Assembly: GCF_003634105.1 (NCBI RefSeq)
Contig: NZ_RBIQ01000008.1
Span: 620,001 to 684,000, forward strand
From: Maribacter vaceletii
Lineage (GTDB): Bacteria; Bacteroidota; Bacteroidia; Flavobacteriales; Flavobacteriaceae
DNA length: 64,000 nucleotides
Reading direction: 5' to 3'
A program made the position numbers and the translations under genes. Below the pieces are notes generated by a model. The model made no database searches. It was not told the DNA's origin and saw only the letters and a list, made by a program, of their open reading frames with translations. The stretch's first letter is position 1; every line of letters starts with the position of its first letter. Below are positions 47,561-55,998 of the stretch, one piece after another.

Positions 47561-47568
47561 CAAATTTA
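47561..47568 (-). promoter_or_regulatory. Promoter -7 box for the Oar-like receptor
   Basis: Minus-strand TAAATTTG matches TAnnTTTG and ends 22 bases before the ATG at 47538, beside the rplI terminator. Confidence 0.55.
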
Positions 47569-47571
47569 ACC

Positions 47572-47602
47572 CAAAAAAAAGAGCTATGCACGCATAGCTC
47601 TT
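47572..47602 (-). terminator. Terminator after rplI
   Basis: Stem AAGAGCTATG / CATAGCTCTT with loop CACG or its complement; a run of seven T follows on the minus strand. Confidence 0.9.
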
Positions 47603-47626
47603 AAAATTATTAACGTTTTGTTAACT

Positions 47627-48079
47627 TTATTTGTTCTCAGCAACAACTTCGAAAGGAAATTCTACAATTACTTCTCTATGTAATCTAATCTGAGCATTAT
47701 ATGGTCCTGTTCTTTTTACAGAACCTCCATTAATACTAATGTATTTTTTCTCTATTGTTTGGCCTTCTTTTTCTAAAGCTGCAGCTAAATCTATAGTAGT
47801 AACAGATCCAAATAATTTGTCTCCTGCACCAGTTTTAGCAGCAATTTTTAATTCTAGTCCTTTAAGAGTTTCTGCAGTTTTATTTGCTGCTTCCACAATT
47901 TTCTTTTCTTTATGTGCTCTTTGCTTTAAATTTTCTGCTAAAACTTTTTTAGCTGAAGTTGTAGCTAGAGCAGCTAAACCTTGAGGGATAAGAAAATTTC
48001 TTCCATATCCGTTCTTTACGTTAACTACGTCGTCTTTAAAACCTAAGTTTTGTACGTCTTCCTTTAATATTAGTTCCAT
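47627..48079 (-). CDS. rplI: 50S ribosomal protein L9
   Basis: L9 binds 23S rRNA near the L1 stalk and reaches to the next ribosome. The 150-residue protein has the N-terminal domain M-E-L-I-L-K-E-D-V-Q-N-L-G with the signature G-Y-G-R-N-F-L-I-P-Q-G-L-A near 24-36, a long connecting helix, and the C-terminal domain with G-D-K-L-F-G-S-V-T near 84-92. It ends the rpsF-rpsR-rplI operon, with a strong terminator after it. Confidence 0.97.
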   Translation of the reverse strand: MELILKEDVQNLGFKDDVVNVKNGYGRNFLIPQGLAALATTSAKKVLAENLKQRAHKEKKIVEAANKTAETLKGLELKIAAKTGAGDKLFGSVTTIDLAAALEKEGQTIEKKYISINGGSVKRTGPYNAQIRLHREVIVEFPFEVVAENK

Positions 48080-48094
48080 GGTTCTTTTTCTTTA

Positions 48095-48391
48095 TTATTT
48101 TAATAAATCACCAACGTAAGGCATTAATGCTATATGACGTGCTCTTTTAACAGCCTGCGCCACTTTTCTTTGATACTTTAAAGAAGTACCTGTAAGTCTT
48201 CTTGGAAGTAATTTACCTTGCTCGTTTACTAATTTCATTAAGAAATCTGCATCTTTATAATCTATATATTTGATACCTGATTTCTTAAAACGACAATACT
48301 TTTTACGTGTATTGGTTTCAATATTAAGCGGAGTTAAATATCTAATTTCTCCATCTTTTTTTCCTTTTGCCTGTTGTTCTATAGATGCCAT
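48095..48391 (-). CDS. rpsR: 30S ribosomal protein S18
   Basis: S18 pairs with S6 on the 30S platform. The 98-residue protein is slightly long because of a polar N-terminal tail ([10 protein letters not shown]). The family core is present: [34 protein letters not shown] and [10 protein letters not shown]. It is the middle gene of the rpsF-rpsR-rplI operon, 5 and 15 bases from its neighbours. Confidence 0.97.
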   Translation of the reverse strand: MASIEQQAKGKKDGEIRYLTPLNIETNTRKKYCRFKKSGIKYIDYKDADFLMKLVNEQGKLLPRRLTGTSLKYQRKVAQAVKRARHIALMPYVGDLLK

Positions 48392-48396
48392 AGTCC

Positions 48397-48738
48397 TTAC
48401 GCTTTAGTAGTTTTGTTTCTTGTTCTTCTTTTTTCTGCCCATGCAATTGCATGTTTGTCTAACTTAACCGTTAAGAAACGCATAACACGCTCGTCACGTC
48501 TAAATTCTTGCTCGTAAGGAGTAACTATATCTCCTTCTCCTGAAAATTCAAACAAGTGATAAAAACCACTCTTTTTGTGTTGAATAGGGTAAGCTAATTT
48601 CTTTAGCCCCCAATTTTCTTTGGCTACCATTTTGGCACCATTCTTAATTAAGAAATCTTCAAATTTCTTAACTGTTTCCTCTATCTGCGTATCAGATAGA
48701 ACGGGATTCAAAATGAAAACAGTTTCGTAATGATTCAT
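48397..48738 (-). CDS. rpsF: 30S ribosomal protein S6
   Basis: S6 forms a heterodimer with S18. The 113-residue protein has [12 protein letters not shown], the central [17 protein letters not shown] block near 44-60 and the late [10 protein letters not shown] strand, so it is full length. It heads the operon; its promoter box is at 48762-48769. In many bacteria the S6:S18 pair binds the operon leader; the short leader here shows no obvious such site. Confidence 0.97.
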   Translation of the reverse strand: MNHYETVFILNPVLSDTQIEETVKKFEDFLIKNGAKMVAKENWGLKKLAYPIQHKKSGFYHLFEFSGEGDIVTPYEQEFRRDERVMRFLTVKLDKHAIAWAEKRRTRNKTTKA

Positions 48739-48761
48739 AATACTTTATTTTTTAAGGTCTG

Positions 48762-48795
48762 CAAAAATAGGAATATTATTTTATATATCACACAA
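48762..48795 (-). promoter_or_regulatory. Promoter for rpsF-rpsR-rplI
   Basis: Minus strand TTG (48793-48795), 23-base spacer, TATTTTTG (48762-48769), the box ending 23 bases before the rpsF ATG. Confidence 0.65.
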
Positions 48796-48910
48796 AATGA
48801 TATTATTTACGTTTTATTACACGAAAAGAGAAATTTCATCGTTATAACTAGGAATCAATTTAATATAAATTAACCAAATCTTTAATATATGATCATTACC
48901 AATTACACAA

Positions 48911-48928
48911 TAAACAATGCATTGTTTA
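48911..48928. promoter_or_regulatory. 18-bp perfect palindrome upstream of LytTR regulator
   Basis: TAAACAATGCATTGTTTA is an 18-bp perfect palindrome 72 bp before the regulator ATG and about 115 bp before the divergent rpsF promoter. It is a candidate protein-binding site. LytTR proteins usually bind spaced direct repeats, so the binder may be another factor. Confidence 0.45.
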
Positions 48929-49000
48929 CATCTTTTGTTGCAATTCATCTTGTTTTTTCTGTTATTTGTCGATGATTTAACCCCACAAATCAGCCGTTTT

Positions 49001-49693
49001 ATGAAATTAAGAAGTATTATTGTAGACGACTCCTCTATGCAGAGGATGGCAGTTGCCAAGTTGGTAAACAACCATCCCAATCTTGCATTAGTGGCCGAAT
49101 ACAGCAACGCAATTGAGGCTAAGAATGGAATTAAAAACAATGAGATAGATTTAATCTTTCTTGATGTTGAGATGCCAATCATTACTGGGTTCGACCTACT
49201 CGAGTCCCTAGATAACAGTCCTCAGGTAATATTAATTACCGGAAAACCAGATTATGCTTTAAAAGCATTTGACTATGACGTAACAGATTATTTACACAAG
49301 CCAATTACTATGGCTCGTTTTGATGCTTCTGTTAAAAGAGCCGTAGCAAAGTTTGAACAAGCTAACAAAGTTCATGAAGATGAAGAGCATATTTTTGTTA
49401 AAAGTAATCTTAAAAAGAGAAAAGTTATACTTAATGATATTAAGTGGATTGAAGCTCTTGGTGACTACATAAAATTAGTTACTGATGAAGCAAATATCGT
49501 AATCTTATCAACAATGAAATCTTTTGAAAAGCAATTGCCAGAAGAAAAATTTCTTAGAATACACAAATCCTACATTGTGAATCTAGAAAAAGTTGAAAAG
49601 TTCAACAGTAAAAATGTTGAAGTTAGCGGTAGATCTATACCATTAAGTAGAAACAAGAAAACAGAACTAGCAGAAGCGCTTAGTAACGTTTAA
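49001..49693 (+). CDS. LytTR-family response regulator
   Basis: About 230 residues from the ATG at 49001; the in-frame ATG at 48917 falls within the palindrome and its 28 extra residues do not fit the receiver fold. The receiver domain begins L-R-S-I-I-V-D-D-S-S and has the phosphoacceptor Asp in I-F-L-D-V-E-M-P near residue 55 and Lys in L-H-K-P near 104. The LytTR DNA-binding domain covers about 130-230 with W-I-E-A-L-G-D-Y-I-K-L and F-L-R-I-H-K-S-Y-I-V-N. No sensor kinase is adjacent, so its partner is unknown. It converges with priA. Confidence 0.93.
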   Translation: MKLRSIIVDDSSMQRMAVAKLVNNHPNLALVAEYSNAIEAKNGIKNNEIDLIFLDVEMPIITGFDLLESLDNSPQVILITGKPDYALKAFDYDVTDYLHKPITMARFDASVKRAVAKFEQANKVHEDEEHIFVKSNLKKRKVILNDIKWIEALGDYIKLVTDEANIVILSTMKSFEKQLPEEKFLRIHKSYIVNLEKVEKFNSKNVEVSGRSIPLSRNKKTELAEALSNV

Positions 49694-49694
49694 C

Positions 49695-52151
49695 TTATAT
49701 GTGGTCTACATTGTAGATTACTCTTACACTTCTAAAGTGTGCAATAGCATTAAAAGATTTTTCAATTCTTTTAATGCTATTTTTTGTTTTACCCAAATGT
49801 GCTTCTTTATGAATCTTTACAGTTATATGTTTTATGTACTGATTACGGATTCTTGCCACAGGCGGATATTCTGGCCCTAACACATTCTCTCCAAATACAT
49901 TTCGCAAACCTTTACCAAACCATTCTGCAGCTTCATTTAACTTATTATAATCCTTATGTTTAAATGTTATTTTTAAAATTCTATTTAAAGGCGGATATTT
50001 AAATTGCCTACGCTCATATAATTGTTCTTTATACATTCCTTCATAATCATGCACAGAAACTTGTTTTAATATTTGATGGTATGGATTATACGTCTGTATT
50101 AAAACCTCTCCTCTTTTTTTTGTTCTCCCCGCTCTACCTGCAACTTGGGTTAGTAATTGAAACGTTCTTTCATGTGCTCTATAATCTGGAAAATTTAGTA
50201 ACGAATCTGCATTCATAATCCCAACTAGACTTACATTTCTAAAATCTAGTCCCTTAGTAAGCATTTGCGTACCTACTAAAATATCTATCTCTTGTTGCTC
50301 AAAAGCAGTAATTATTTTCTCATATCCATATTTTCCTCTCGTGGTATCCAAATCCATTCTACCAACCTTAGTTTCTGGAAAAAGTTCTTGCAATTCTTTT
50401 TCTACTTGCTCTGTTCCAAAACCTTTAGTATCTAACTTAGCACTACCGCAAGCTTGGCAACTCTCTTGCAGCGGAATATAATAACTACAATAATGACAAC
50501 GTAATTGTTTTCTATGTTGGTGATAGGTTAAACTAACATCGCAATTAGGACACTGCGGACTATGACCACAAGTAGAACATTCCATTATAGGTGCATACCC
50601 TCTTCTATTTTGAAAAAGAATAACTTGCTCTCCTAGATCTAAAGTCTCGGTAATCTTCTCTAATAAACGTTCTGAAAAATGGCCTTTCATTTTTCGTTTT
50701 CGGCTTTCTTCTTTTATATCTACCAATTCAATTTCTGGCATTAATACATTTCCAAAACGCTTATTTATCTCTGCATACCCATATTTACCTTGTATAGCAT
50801 TATAATAACTCTCTATACTTGGTGTTGCAGAACCCAAAAGAATATTTGCTTTATGTAACTTCCCTAATACTATTGCTGCATCTCTTGCATGGTATCTTGG
50901 TGCTGGGTCAAATTGTTTAAAAGAACTTTCATGTTCTTCATCAATAATAACTAAACCTAAATTACTAAATGGTAAAAACAAAGAAGACCTTGCCCCTATT
51001 ACTACTTGCGCCTTAGATTTTTGAGCTAATACATTATTCCACACTTCTACCCTTTCATGAATGCTATATTTAGAATGATACACAGATACTTGCTCTCCAA
51101 AGTAATTTTGCAACCTACCTATTAGCTGTGTTGTAAGTGCTATTTCTGGAAGCAGATATAATGCCTGCCTACCTTCTTCTATGCACTCCTTAATAAGTTT
51201 TACATAAACTTCTGTCTTACCAGAGGAAGTAACTCCTTTTAACAAAGTAACTTTCTCTTGAATAAAAGACGCCTTTATACTTTCTAATGCTGTGCTTTGA
51301 AATTCATTTAATTCTTTTAAAGTAGATTTTTCTGTATCTGAACTAAAGGAAACCCTATCGGTCTGTATTTTATAATCTTTTAGTATTCCTTTTTTAATTA
51401 ACGATTTTATTATAGTATTAGAGCTACCACTACGCTCTACTAAATCAGAAACTTTTATGGGTTTCTTTGAAGATGCTTGTAATTGAAATAAAGATAATAC
51501 TACCTGGCTTTGTTTTGGCGCTCTTGTTAAAGATTGCAATAATTTCTCCAATGCTTCTTCTGTGGTATACGCTTGCCCTAAAGCCACATAAGAAACTAGT
51601 TTTGGTTTGTATTGCGCATATATTTCTTCTTTTAAAAGAATAACCTCTTTTGTTAGCAATCTATTTATTATCGGTAGTATATTTTTACGCTCCACAATTG
51701 CAGCTACCTCATGTACTTTTAATATAGGCTGATGTTCTAATGCTTCAAATACTAAAAATTCATCATCCTTTAAATCTGCATCTTTAATATCTGTATTTTC
51801 ATTTTTTAAAATAAGGGTTTCGCTTTCTAATAAAAAAGCACTCGGAACGGCACTTCTAAAAACTTCCCCAATAGTACACATGTAATACTCTGCCAACCAC
51901 TCCCAATGTTTAATCTGAAAAGTATTGACCAAAGGCTCATCCTCTAAAATTTGATGTATTTCTTTAGCCTCATAAACTGTAGGCGCTGTAGTATGCACAT
52001 TATGCACTAAAGCTGTGTATATTTTAGATTTTCCAAATGGTACTGCTACACGCATACCCGCTTGTAATATCTGAGCTTCTTCTGCTGAGACACTATAAGT
52101 AAATAGCCTTTCTAAAGGTATTGGTAATATTACATCAATAAAATAACTCAT
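49695..52151 (-). CDS. priA: Primosomal replication restart helicase PriA
   Basis: PriA reloads the replisome at stalled forks. The 818-residue protein has the N-terminal DNA-binding domain, the helicase core with Walker A L-L-K-G-V-T-S-S-G-K-T-E near 303-314 and the D-E-E-H box, then eight zinc cysteines in C-S-T-C ... C-P-N-C ... C-H-Y-C ... C-Q-A-C between about 530 and 570, and the helicase C-terminal motifs G-T-Q-M-L-T-K-G and Q-V-A-G-R-A-G-R. It is last in the nadC-brkB-DUF2147-priA run and converges with the LytTR gene one base apart. Confidence 0.96.
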   Translation of the reverse strand: MSYFIDVILPIPLERLFTYSVSAEEAQILQAGMRVAVPFGKSKIYTALVHNVHTTAPTVYEAKEIHQILEDEPLVNTFQIKHWEWLAEYYMCTIGEVFRSAVPSAFLLESETLILKNENTDIKDADLKDDEFLVFEALEHQPILKVHEVAAIVERKNILPIINRLLTKEVILLKEEIYAQYKPKLVSYVALGQAYTTEEALEKLLQSLTRAPKQSQVVLSLFQLQASSKKPIKVSDLVERSGSSNTIIKSLIKKGILKDYKIQTDRVSFSSDTEKSTLKELNEFQSTALESIKASFIQEKVTLLKGVTSSGKTEVYVKLIKECIEEGRQALYLLPEIALTTQLIGRLQNYFGEQVSVYHSKYSIHERVEVWNNVLAQKSKAQVVIGARSSLFLPFSNLGLVIIDEEHESSFKQFDPAPRYHARDAAIVLGKLHKANILLGSATPSIESYYNAIQGKYGYAEINKRFGNVLMPEIELVDIKEESRKRKMKGHFSERLLEKITETLDLGEQVILFQNRRGYAPIMECSTCGHSPQCPNCDVSLTYHQHRKQLRCHYCSYYIPLQESCQACGSAKLDTKGFGTEQVEKELQELFPETKVGRMDLDTTRGKYGYEKIITAFEQQEIDILVGTQMLTKGLDFRNVSLVGIMNADSLLNFPDYRAHERTFQLLTQVAGRAGRTKKRGEVLIQTYNPYHQILKQVSVHDYEGMYKEQLYERRQFKYPPLNRILKITFKHKDYNKLNEAAEWFGKGLRNVFGENVLGPEYPPVARIRNQYIKHITVKIHKEAHLGKTKNSIKRIEKSFNAIAHFRSVRVIYNVDHI

Positions 52152-52154
52152 TTA

Positions 52155-52592
52155 TTATTCTTCTACACGTACCCAAGTTTGGGTTCTATATATAAAAGCT
52201 AAATAACCCCTTACTTTTAATTCATTTTCATTATCAGGGTTTAACCATATTTTACAGCGAAAAGTCATTGCTTGTTCTGGATCAAAAAGTGTTTTCCCCT
52301 TCCATTCTCCATCTTCATTTTCTTCGGCAGCATCAATAATAGTCATTCCTAAAACTGGCTTATCTTTTAAATCTCCTTCACATTTACCACAGAGCATATT
52401 TTCCTTTCCTGACTCTAAAACTTTTATTAAACGGCCATACATAAGGCCATCTTTTTTGTAAATATCTATAACACCTTTTGGTAAACCTGTTCTATCATCT
52501 ATGGTTTTCCATTTTCCAAAAACACTCTGAGACTGACCTAAATTAACTGCTAATAGAAATAATACAATTATTACCTCTTTATTAAACTTCAT
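52155..52592 (-). CDS. DUF2147 family exported protein
   Basis: About 145 residues from the second of two adjacent ATG codons (52592; the first is 52595). A signal peptide ends near L-G-Q-S-Q-S. The mature domain opens with F-G-K-W-K-T-I-D-D, has a Cys pair in C-G-K-C near 75 and ends with L-K-V-R-G-Y-L-A-F-I-Y-R-T-Q-T-W-V-R, the DUF2147 signature. Function is unknown; the fold is probably a small lipocalin-like barrel. It overlaps the BrkB gene by about eleven bases and precedes priA by three. Confidence 0.85.
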   Translation of the reverse strand: MKFNKEVIIVLFLLAVNLGQSQSVFGKWKTIDDRTGLPKGVIDIYKKDGLMYGRLIKVLESGKENMLCGKCEGDLKDKPVLGMTIIDAAEENEDGEWKGKTLFDPEQAMTFRCKIWLNPDNENELKVRGYLAFIYRTQTWVRVEE

Positions 52593-53559
52593 CATTCTTA
52601 TAAGATATTTTTCTCAGGGAATTTAAAGAAGCGTTTAGCTCAAACCCAAGTAGCAATATATTAGAATTTAACCAGATATACACCATTAAAATTAACAATC
52701 CTCCTAAGGCACCATATAACTCATTATATCTTGCAAATTTTTCTACATAAACACCAAATAAATAAGATGTTACCATAAAGAGCAATGTAGTCATTAAAGC
52801 TCCTAAGGAAAAAAATCTTGCTTTTTTACCTTCTGCAGTTCCAAAATAATATAAAATAGCTGTGGTAAAGTAAGATAGAATAATAAAGAATAACACTTTC
52901 CCTATTTGTGCACCAACTATATCATTATCTGTTAAGTCATATCCCCGTGTCTTCGCAGCCCACTCACTTAAATAATCTATTATATAAAACTCAAAATATA
53001 CATAAGCAACAGCACCTATTATAAGTAGTAAAGACAAAAGCAAACCTACTAATAGCGCATACGCATACTGTCTAAAAAAGTTACGTGTTAAACTTATATG
53101 GTATGAATTTTCAAAACCTCCAAAAATAGCATTTACGCCATTAGCCATTAAAAATATAGATATTAAAAATGCTGAAGAACGAATACCTCCTTGTTTCTGG
53201 TCTTTTATTTGCTGGTAAATATCTCCAAAATAATCACTAGTGGCAGATGGTAAAAAAGATTCTAAAAACATTAAAAATTGCGCATCAAAATTTTCGTTAC
53301 CTACACTTGCATAAGGTATAATCCAAGGCACAAGGGTTAATAAGAAAATTAACAAAGGGAATAAAGCCATAAACAAGCTAAAAGCAATAGAACTAGCTCT
53401 TGTAGACAAGGCTCCTTGCCCCACGCCTACTACATACATTTCTATTAAATCATAACCAGAAAGTCCTCTAAACCCAGGTAATTTTATTTTTTTTAATAGA
53501 GAAACCACTGTATTTACAACAGGTATTTTATTAAGTTTTTCCTCTATTTCTTTGGACAT
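52582..53559 (-). CDS. YihY/BrkB family inner-membrane protein
   Basis: The 325-residue protein has six hydrophobic helices and the family opening R-A-S-S-I-A-F-S-L-F-M-A-L-F-P-L-L-I-F near 59-77. The later G-A-L-G-G-L-L-I-L-M-V-Y-I-W-L-N-S-N-I-L-L-L-G-F-E region near 284-308 is the other hallmark. Members were once called ribonuclease BN, a label now known to be wrong; the true role is unclear, possibly transport. It abuts nadC upstream and overlaps DUF2147 downstream. Confidence 0.88.
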   Translation of the reverse strand: MSKEIEEKLNKIPVVNTVVSLLKKIKLPGFRGLSGYDLIEMYVVGVGQGALSTRASSIAFSLFMALFPLLIFLLTLVPWIIPYASVGNENFDAQFLMFLESFLPSATSDYFGDIYQQIKDQKQGGIRSSAFLISIFLMANGVNAIFGGFENSYHISLTRNFFRQYAYALLVGLLLSLLLIIGAVAYVYFEFYIIDYLSEWAAKTRGYDLTDNDIVGAQIGKVLFFIILSYFTTAILYYFGTAEGKKARFFSLGALMTTLLFMVTSYLFGVYVEKFARYNELYGALGGLLILMVYIWLNSNILLLGFELNASLNSLRKISYKNDEV

Positions 53560-54417
53560 TTATACTGCTTTAAGACTTAAATCCATATTATAAACAGAAT
53601 GTGTTAGTGCTCCCGAAGAAATATAATTTACGCCACATTCTGCATACTGTCTTATTGTTTCCTCATTTATACCTCCAGAGGATTCTGTTAAACAAGTATC
53701 TCCTATTAATTTTACTGCAGTTCGCGTATCTTCATAGTTAAAATTATCTATAAGAATACGATAAACTCCTTCTGTTTTTAATATTTCTCTAATCTCATTT
53801 AAATCTCTTGCTTCTACAATGATTTTTAAATCTTTATTATTCTCCTTTAAATATTGCTTCGTTTTTTCAATTGCCTGCGTAAGGCCTCCACAAAAATCTA
53901 TATGATTATCTTTTAGCATAATCATATCATACAAAGCAAATCTATGGTTTTCACCACCACCTATTTTTACAGCCCACTTTTCTAAAGCTCTTATTCCTGG
54001 GGTAGTTTTTCTTGTGTCTAAAATCTTAGTACCCGTACCTTCTAATAACTTTACAAAGAAGTTTGTCTTTGTTGCAATTGCACTCATTCGTTGCATTGCA
54101 TTTAAAACCAATCTTTCTGCTTTTAATATACTTTGTGAGCTACCTTCTACATAAAAAACAATATCTCCATACTTTACCGTAGCCCCATCTTTAATTAATG
54201 TTTCAATCTTTAAACTGGAGTCTACATAATTAAAAACTAGTTTTGCAAATTCTACCCCGGCAATTATACCATCATCTTTTACTAATAATTTTGCTTTGCC
54301 TGTTGCCGTTTCCGGAATACATGCTAAGGAACTATGATCCCCGTCTCCAACATCTTCTCTTATAGCATTTTTTATTATTCCTTCTACCTCTATATTAAAT
54401 TGTGCCTCTGAAATCAT
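53560..54417 (-). CDS. nadC: Nicotinate-nucleotide pyrophosphorylase (carboxylating)
   Basis: NadC turns quinolinate and PRPP into nicotinate mononucleotide in NAD synthesis. The 285-residue protein has R-E-D-V-G-D-G-D-H-S near 19-28, E-R-L-V-L-N-A-M-Q-R-M-S near 101-112, the D-T-R-K-T-T-P-G-I-R-x-L-E-K substrate motif near 135-148, and K-D-N-H-I near 175-179. All the conserved phosphate-binding residues are present. It heads the minus-strand run to priA; nadA and nadB are not in the window. It diverges from rlmH. Confidence 0.95.
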   Translation of the reverse strand: MISEAQFNIEVEGIIKNAIREDVGDGDHSSLACIPETATGKAKLLVKDDGIIAGVEFAKLVFNYVDSSLKIETLIKDGATVKYGDIVFYVEGSSQSILKAERLVLNAMQRMSAIATKTNFFVKLLEGTGTKILDTRKTTPGIRALEKWAVKIGGGENHRFALYDMIMLKDNHIDFCGGLTQAIEKTKQYLKENNKDLKIIVEARDLNEIREILKTEGVYRILIDNFNYEDTRTAVKLIGDTCLTESSGGINEETIRQYAECGVNYISSGALTHSVYNMDLSLKAV

Positions 54418-54487
54418 TTATTTTATATTGCTTTATGCTAAAATACTAAAAACATACTCTATTTAATCCCCGCTTTGCGTTTAATTC

Positions 54488-54519
54488 TTGGATGTTTTTA
54501 TAGAAATAATTTAACTTTG
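54488..54519 (+). promoter_or_regulatory. Promoter abutting rlmH start
   Basis: TTG (54488-54490), 21-base spacer, TAACTTTG (54512-54519), then AAGC and the ATG. This predicts a leader of about one base. Confidence 0.65.
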
Positions 54520-54523
54520 AAGC

Positions 54524-54997
54524 ATGACTATAAAATTAATAGCTATTGGAAAAACAGATAGCAAGCAACTACAAGAATTAATACATATTTATACCAACCG
54601 CTTGCAACATTACATAAAGTTTACTTTAGATATTATCCCCGATATAAAAAATGTAAAGAATTTATCCGAAAAGCAACAAAAAGAAAAAGAAGGAGAACTT
54701 ATTTTAAAAACTATAACCTCTACAGATGTATTGATTTTATTAGATGAAAACGGGAAACAATTTACATCAATAGATTTTTCTGTTTTTTTACAAAAAAAAA
54801 TGAACGCAGGTAACAAGCAATTGGTTTTCGTAATAGGAGGCCCTTACGGATTTAGTGAAAGTGTTTACCAAAAAGCACAAGGGAAAATTAGTTTATCTAA
54901 AATGACATTCTCACACCAAATGGTTCGGTTATTTATGGTTGAACAATTATATAGAGGCTATACCATTCTTAAAAACGAACCGTATCATCATAGGTAA
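54524..54997 (+). CDS. rlmH: 23S rRNA (pseudouridine1915-N3)-methyltransferase
   Basis: RlmH methylates pseudouridine 1915 in helix 69 of the assembled 70S ribosome. The 157-residue SPOUT protein has I-G-G-P-Y-G-F-S near 104-111, the SAM-binding knot, L-S-K-M-T-F-S-H-Q-M-V-R-L near 124-136, and the invariant end E-Q-L-Y-R-G-Y-T-I-L-K-N-E-P-Y-H-H. It is complete. It is a single gene with a promoter so close that the transcript may start at the AUG. It converges with the NarX/PilJ-like gene three bases away. Confidence 0.97.
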   Translation: MTIKLIAIGKTDSKQLQELIHIYTNRLQHYIKFTLDIIPDIKNVKNLSEKQQKEKEGELILKTITSTDVLILLDENGKQFTSIDFSVFLQKKMNAGNKQLVFVIGGPYGFSESVYQKAQGKISLSKMTFSHQMVRLFMVEQLYRGYTILKNEPYHHR

Positions 54998-55000
54998 TAA

Positions 55001-55834
55001 TTATGCTTTTTTTAAAGCCTTTACCATAAACTCTGATACTTGCTCTACCCCATCTAATTCTTCGACAACAAATTTTATAATCTCTTTTTGCCGTTCTGGG
55101 TTTTTCTCTACTTTTAAAACATATTGATGGTCTTTAATATTTTTAACATGGTTAGAAAATGCATGAGATTGATGCCAAGCAATTTCTTCTAACTTTTTAT
55201 TCTGTTTTACTATTCTATTAATTATAGGGTTTACAATAAATATAATTTCTACCAAAACAATTAAAACAGATAGTATTGCTAAATATTTTTCTAAAACCAT
55301 CATATTCCTTACATCTTTCTCTGATTCTTTCTGAAATTGCCAAACAATTTTATCCATTAAAAGAACAAACTGTTTTTCGTTATATTGTAAATCACTAACA
55401 GACACATTCTCTATATCTTGCACATTATCTAAAGCTCCCAGAATCCCTTTTAAATAAGGGCGAAGCATAGCAAAATTCATCCTAATTTCTTCATTTTTTA
55501 AAGGAAATATCCCAATTTTATCATTTCCTTCTTGTAAATCTGTATCTACCCTTCTCAAAGAAGCAAGTGCAGATTTTAATTCCCCATACTCACATTTTTC
55601 CCCATACCTACAATTGTAAAATTCTTTTACTACTTTTTGAGAAAGCATACGTTGCCTACCTGCAATGTTTATTACCACAGCATCGGAACTTTGTTTTGCC
55701 AATGAATATTGCACAATAGATTGTGTACCTATAGTAAGTAATATAATAGTAAGCACTAAAAGGTAATATGCATTAAAACCTTTCCTAAAGTTCTTTTTAA
55801 AAAAACTTTTTACTATTTCTGGGATTATCTTCAT
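55001..55834 (-). CDS. Membrane sensor with NarX/PilJ-type domain and degenerate kinase DHp, no ATPase domain
   Basis: About 277 residues from the ATG at 55834. It has a membrane helix near 24-44, then the NarX/PilJ-type sensing motif I-A-G-R-Q-R-M-L-S-Q-K at 57-67, a second helix near 183-204, and a cytoplasmic tail. The tail E-E-I-A-W-H-Q-S-H near 216-224 resembles the H-box of Bacteroidota kinases (I-A-W-x-Q-S-H), but the following residues are not the usual R-x-P-L and there is no ATP-binding domain. A second helix with V-V-E-E-L-D-G-V follows. It probably cannot autophosphorylate; it may act through a partner. An alternative ATG is 55858. Confidence 0.75.
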   Translation of the reverse strand: MKIIPEIVKSFFKKNFRKGFNAYYLLVLTIILLTIGTQSIVQYSLAKQSSDAVVINIAGRQRMLSQKVVKEFYNCRYGEKCEYGELKSALASLRRVDTDLQEGNDKIGIFPLKNEEIRMNFAMLRPYLKGILGALDNVQDIENVSVSDLQYNEKQFVLLMDKIVWQFQKESEKDVRNMMVLEKYLAILSVLIVLVEIIFIVNPIINRIVKQNKKLEEIAWHQSHAFSNHVKNIKDHQYVLKVEKNPERQKEIIKFVVEELDGVEQVSEFMVKALKKA

Positions 55835-55934
55835 TATGATATATAAGATTTTTCCCACAATTTATGGAGATAAAAAAATGCATCCAACTAAATGTTGTAT
55901 AAATACATTTTTTCATGGTGTACAAACAGTTTGC

Positions 55935-55974
55935 AAATAAAAAAATCTAAGCTATTTAAAATAACTTAGATTTT
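55935..55974 (-). terminator. Terminator after the SerB-SerA fusion gene
   Basis: AAAATCTAAG / CTTAGATTTT with a 13-nt loop; on the minus strand a run of seven T follows. Confidence 0.75.
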
Positions 55975-55998
55975 CTTATTATTTGAATTTACACTTTA

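Noticed and set aside
48917-49000. N-terminal extension of the LytTR regulator
   Set aside because: Hydrophobic residues without homology to a receiver domain; the start overlaps the palindrome, and M-K-L-R-S-I-I-V-D-D at 49001 is the natural start.
52582-53559. Naming the BrkB-family gene ribonuclease BN
   Set aside because: That name came from an early misassignment; the six-helix membrane protein has no nuclease motif.
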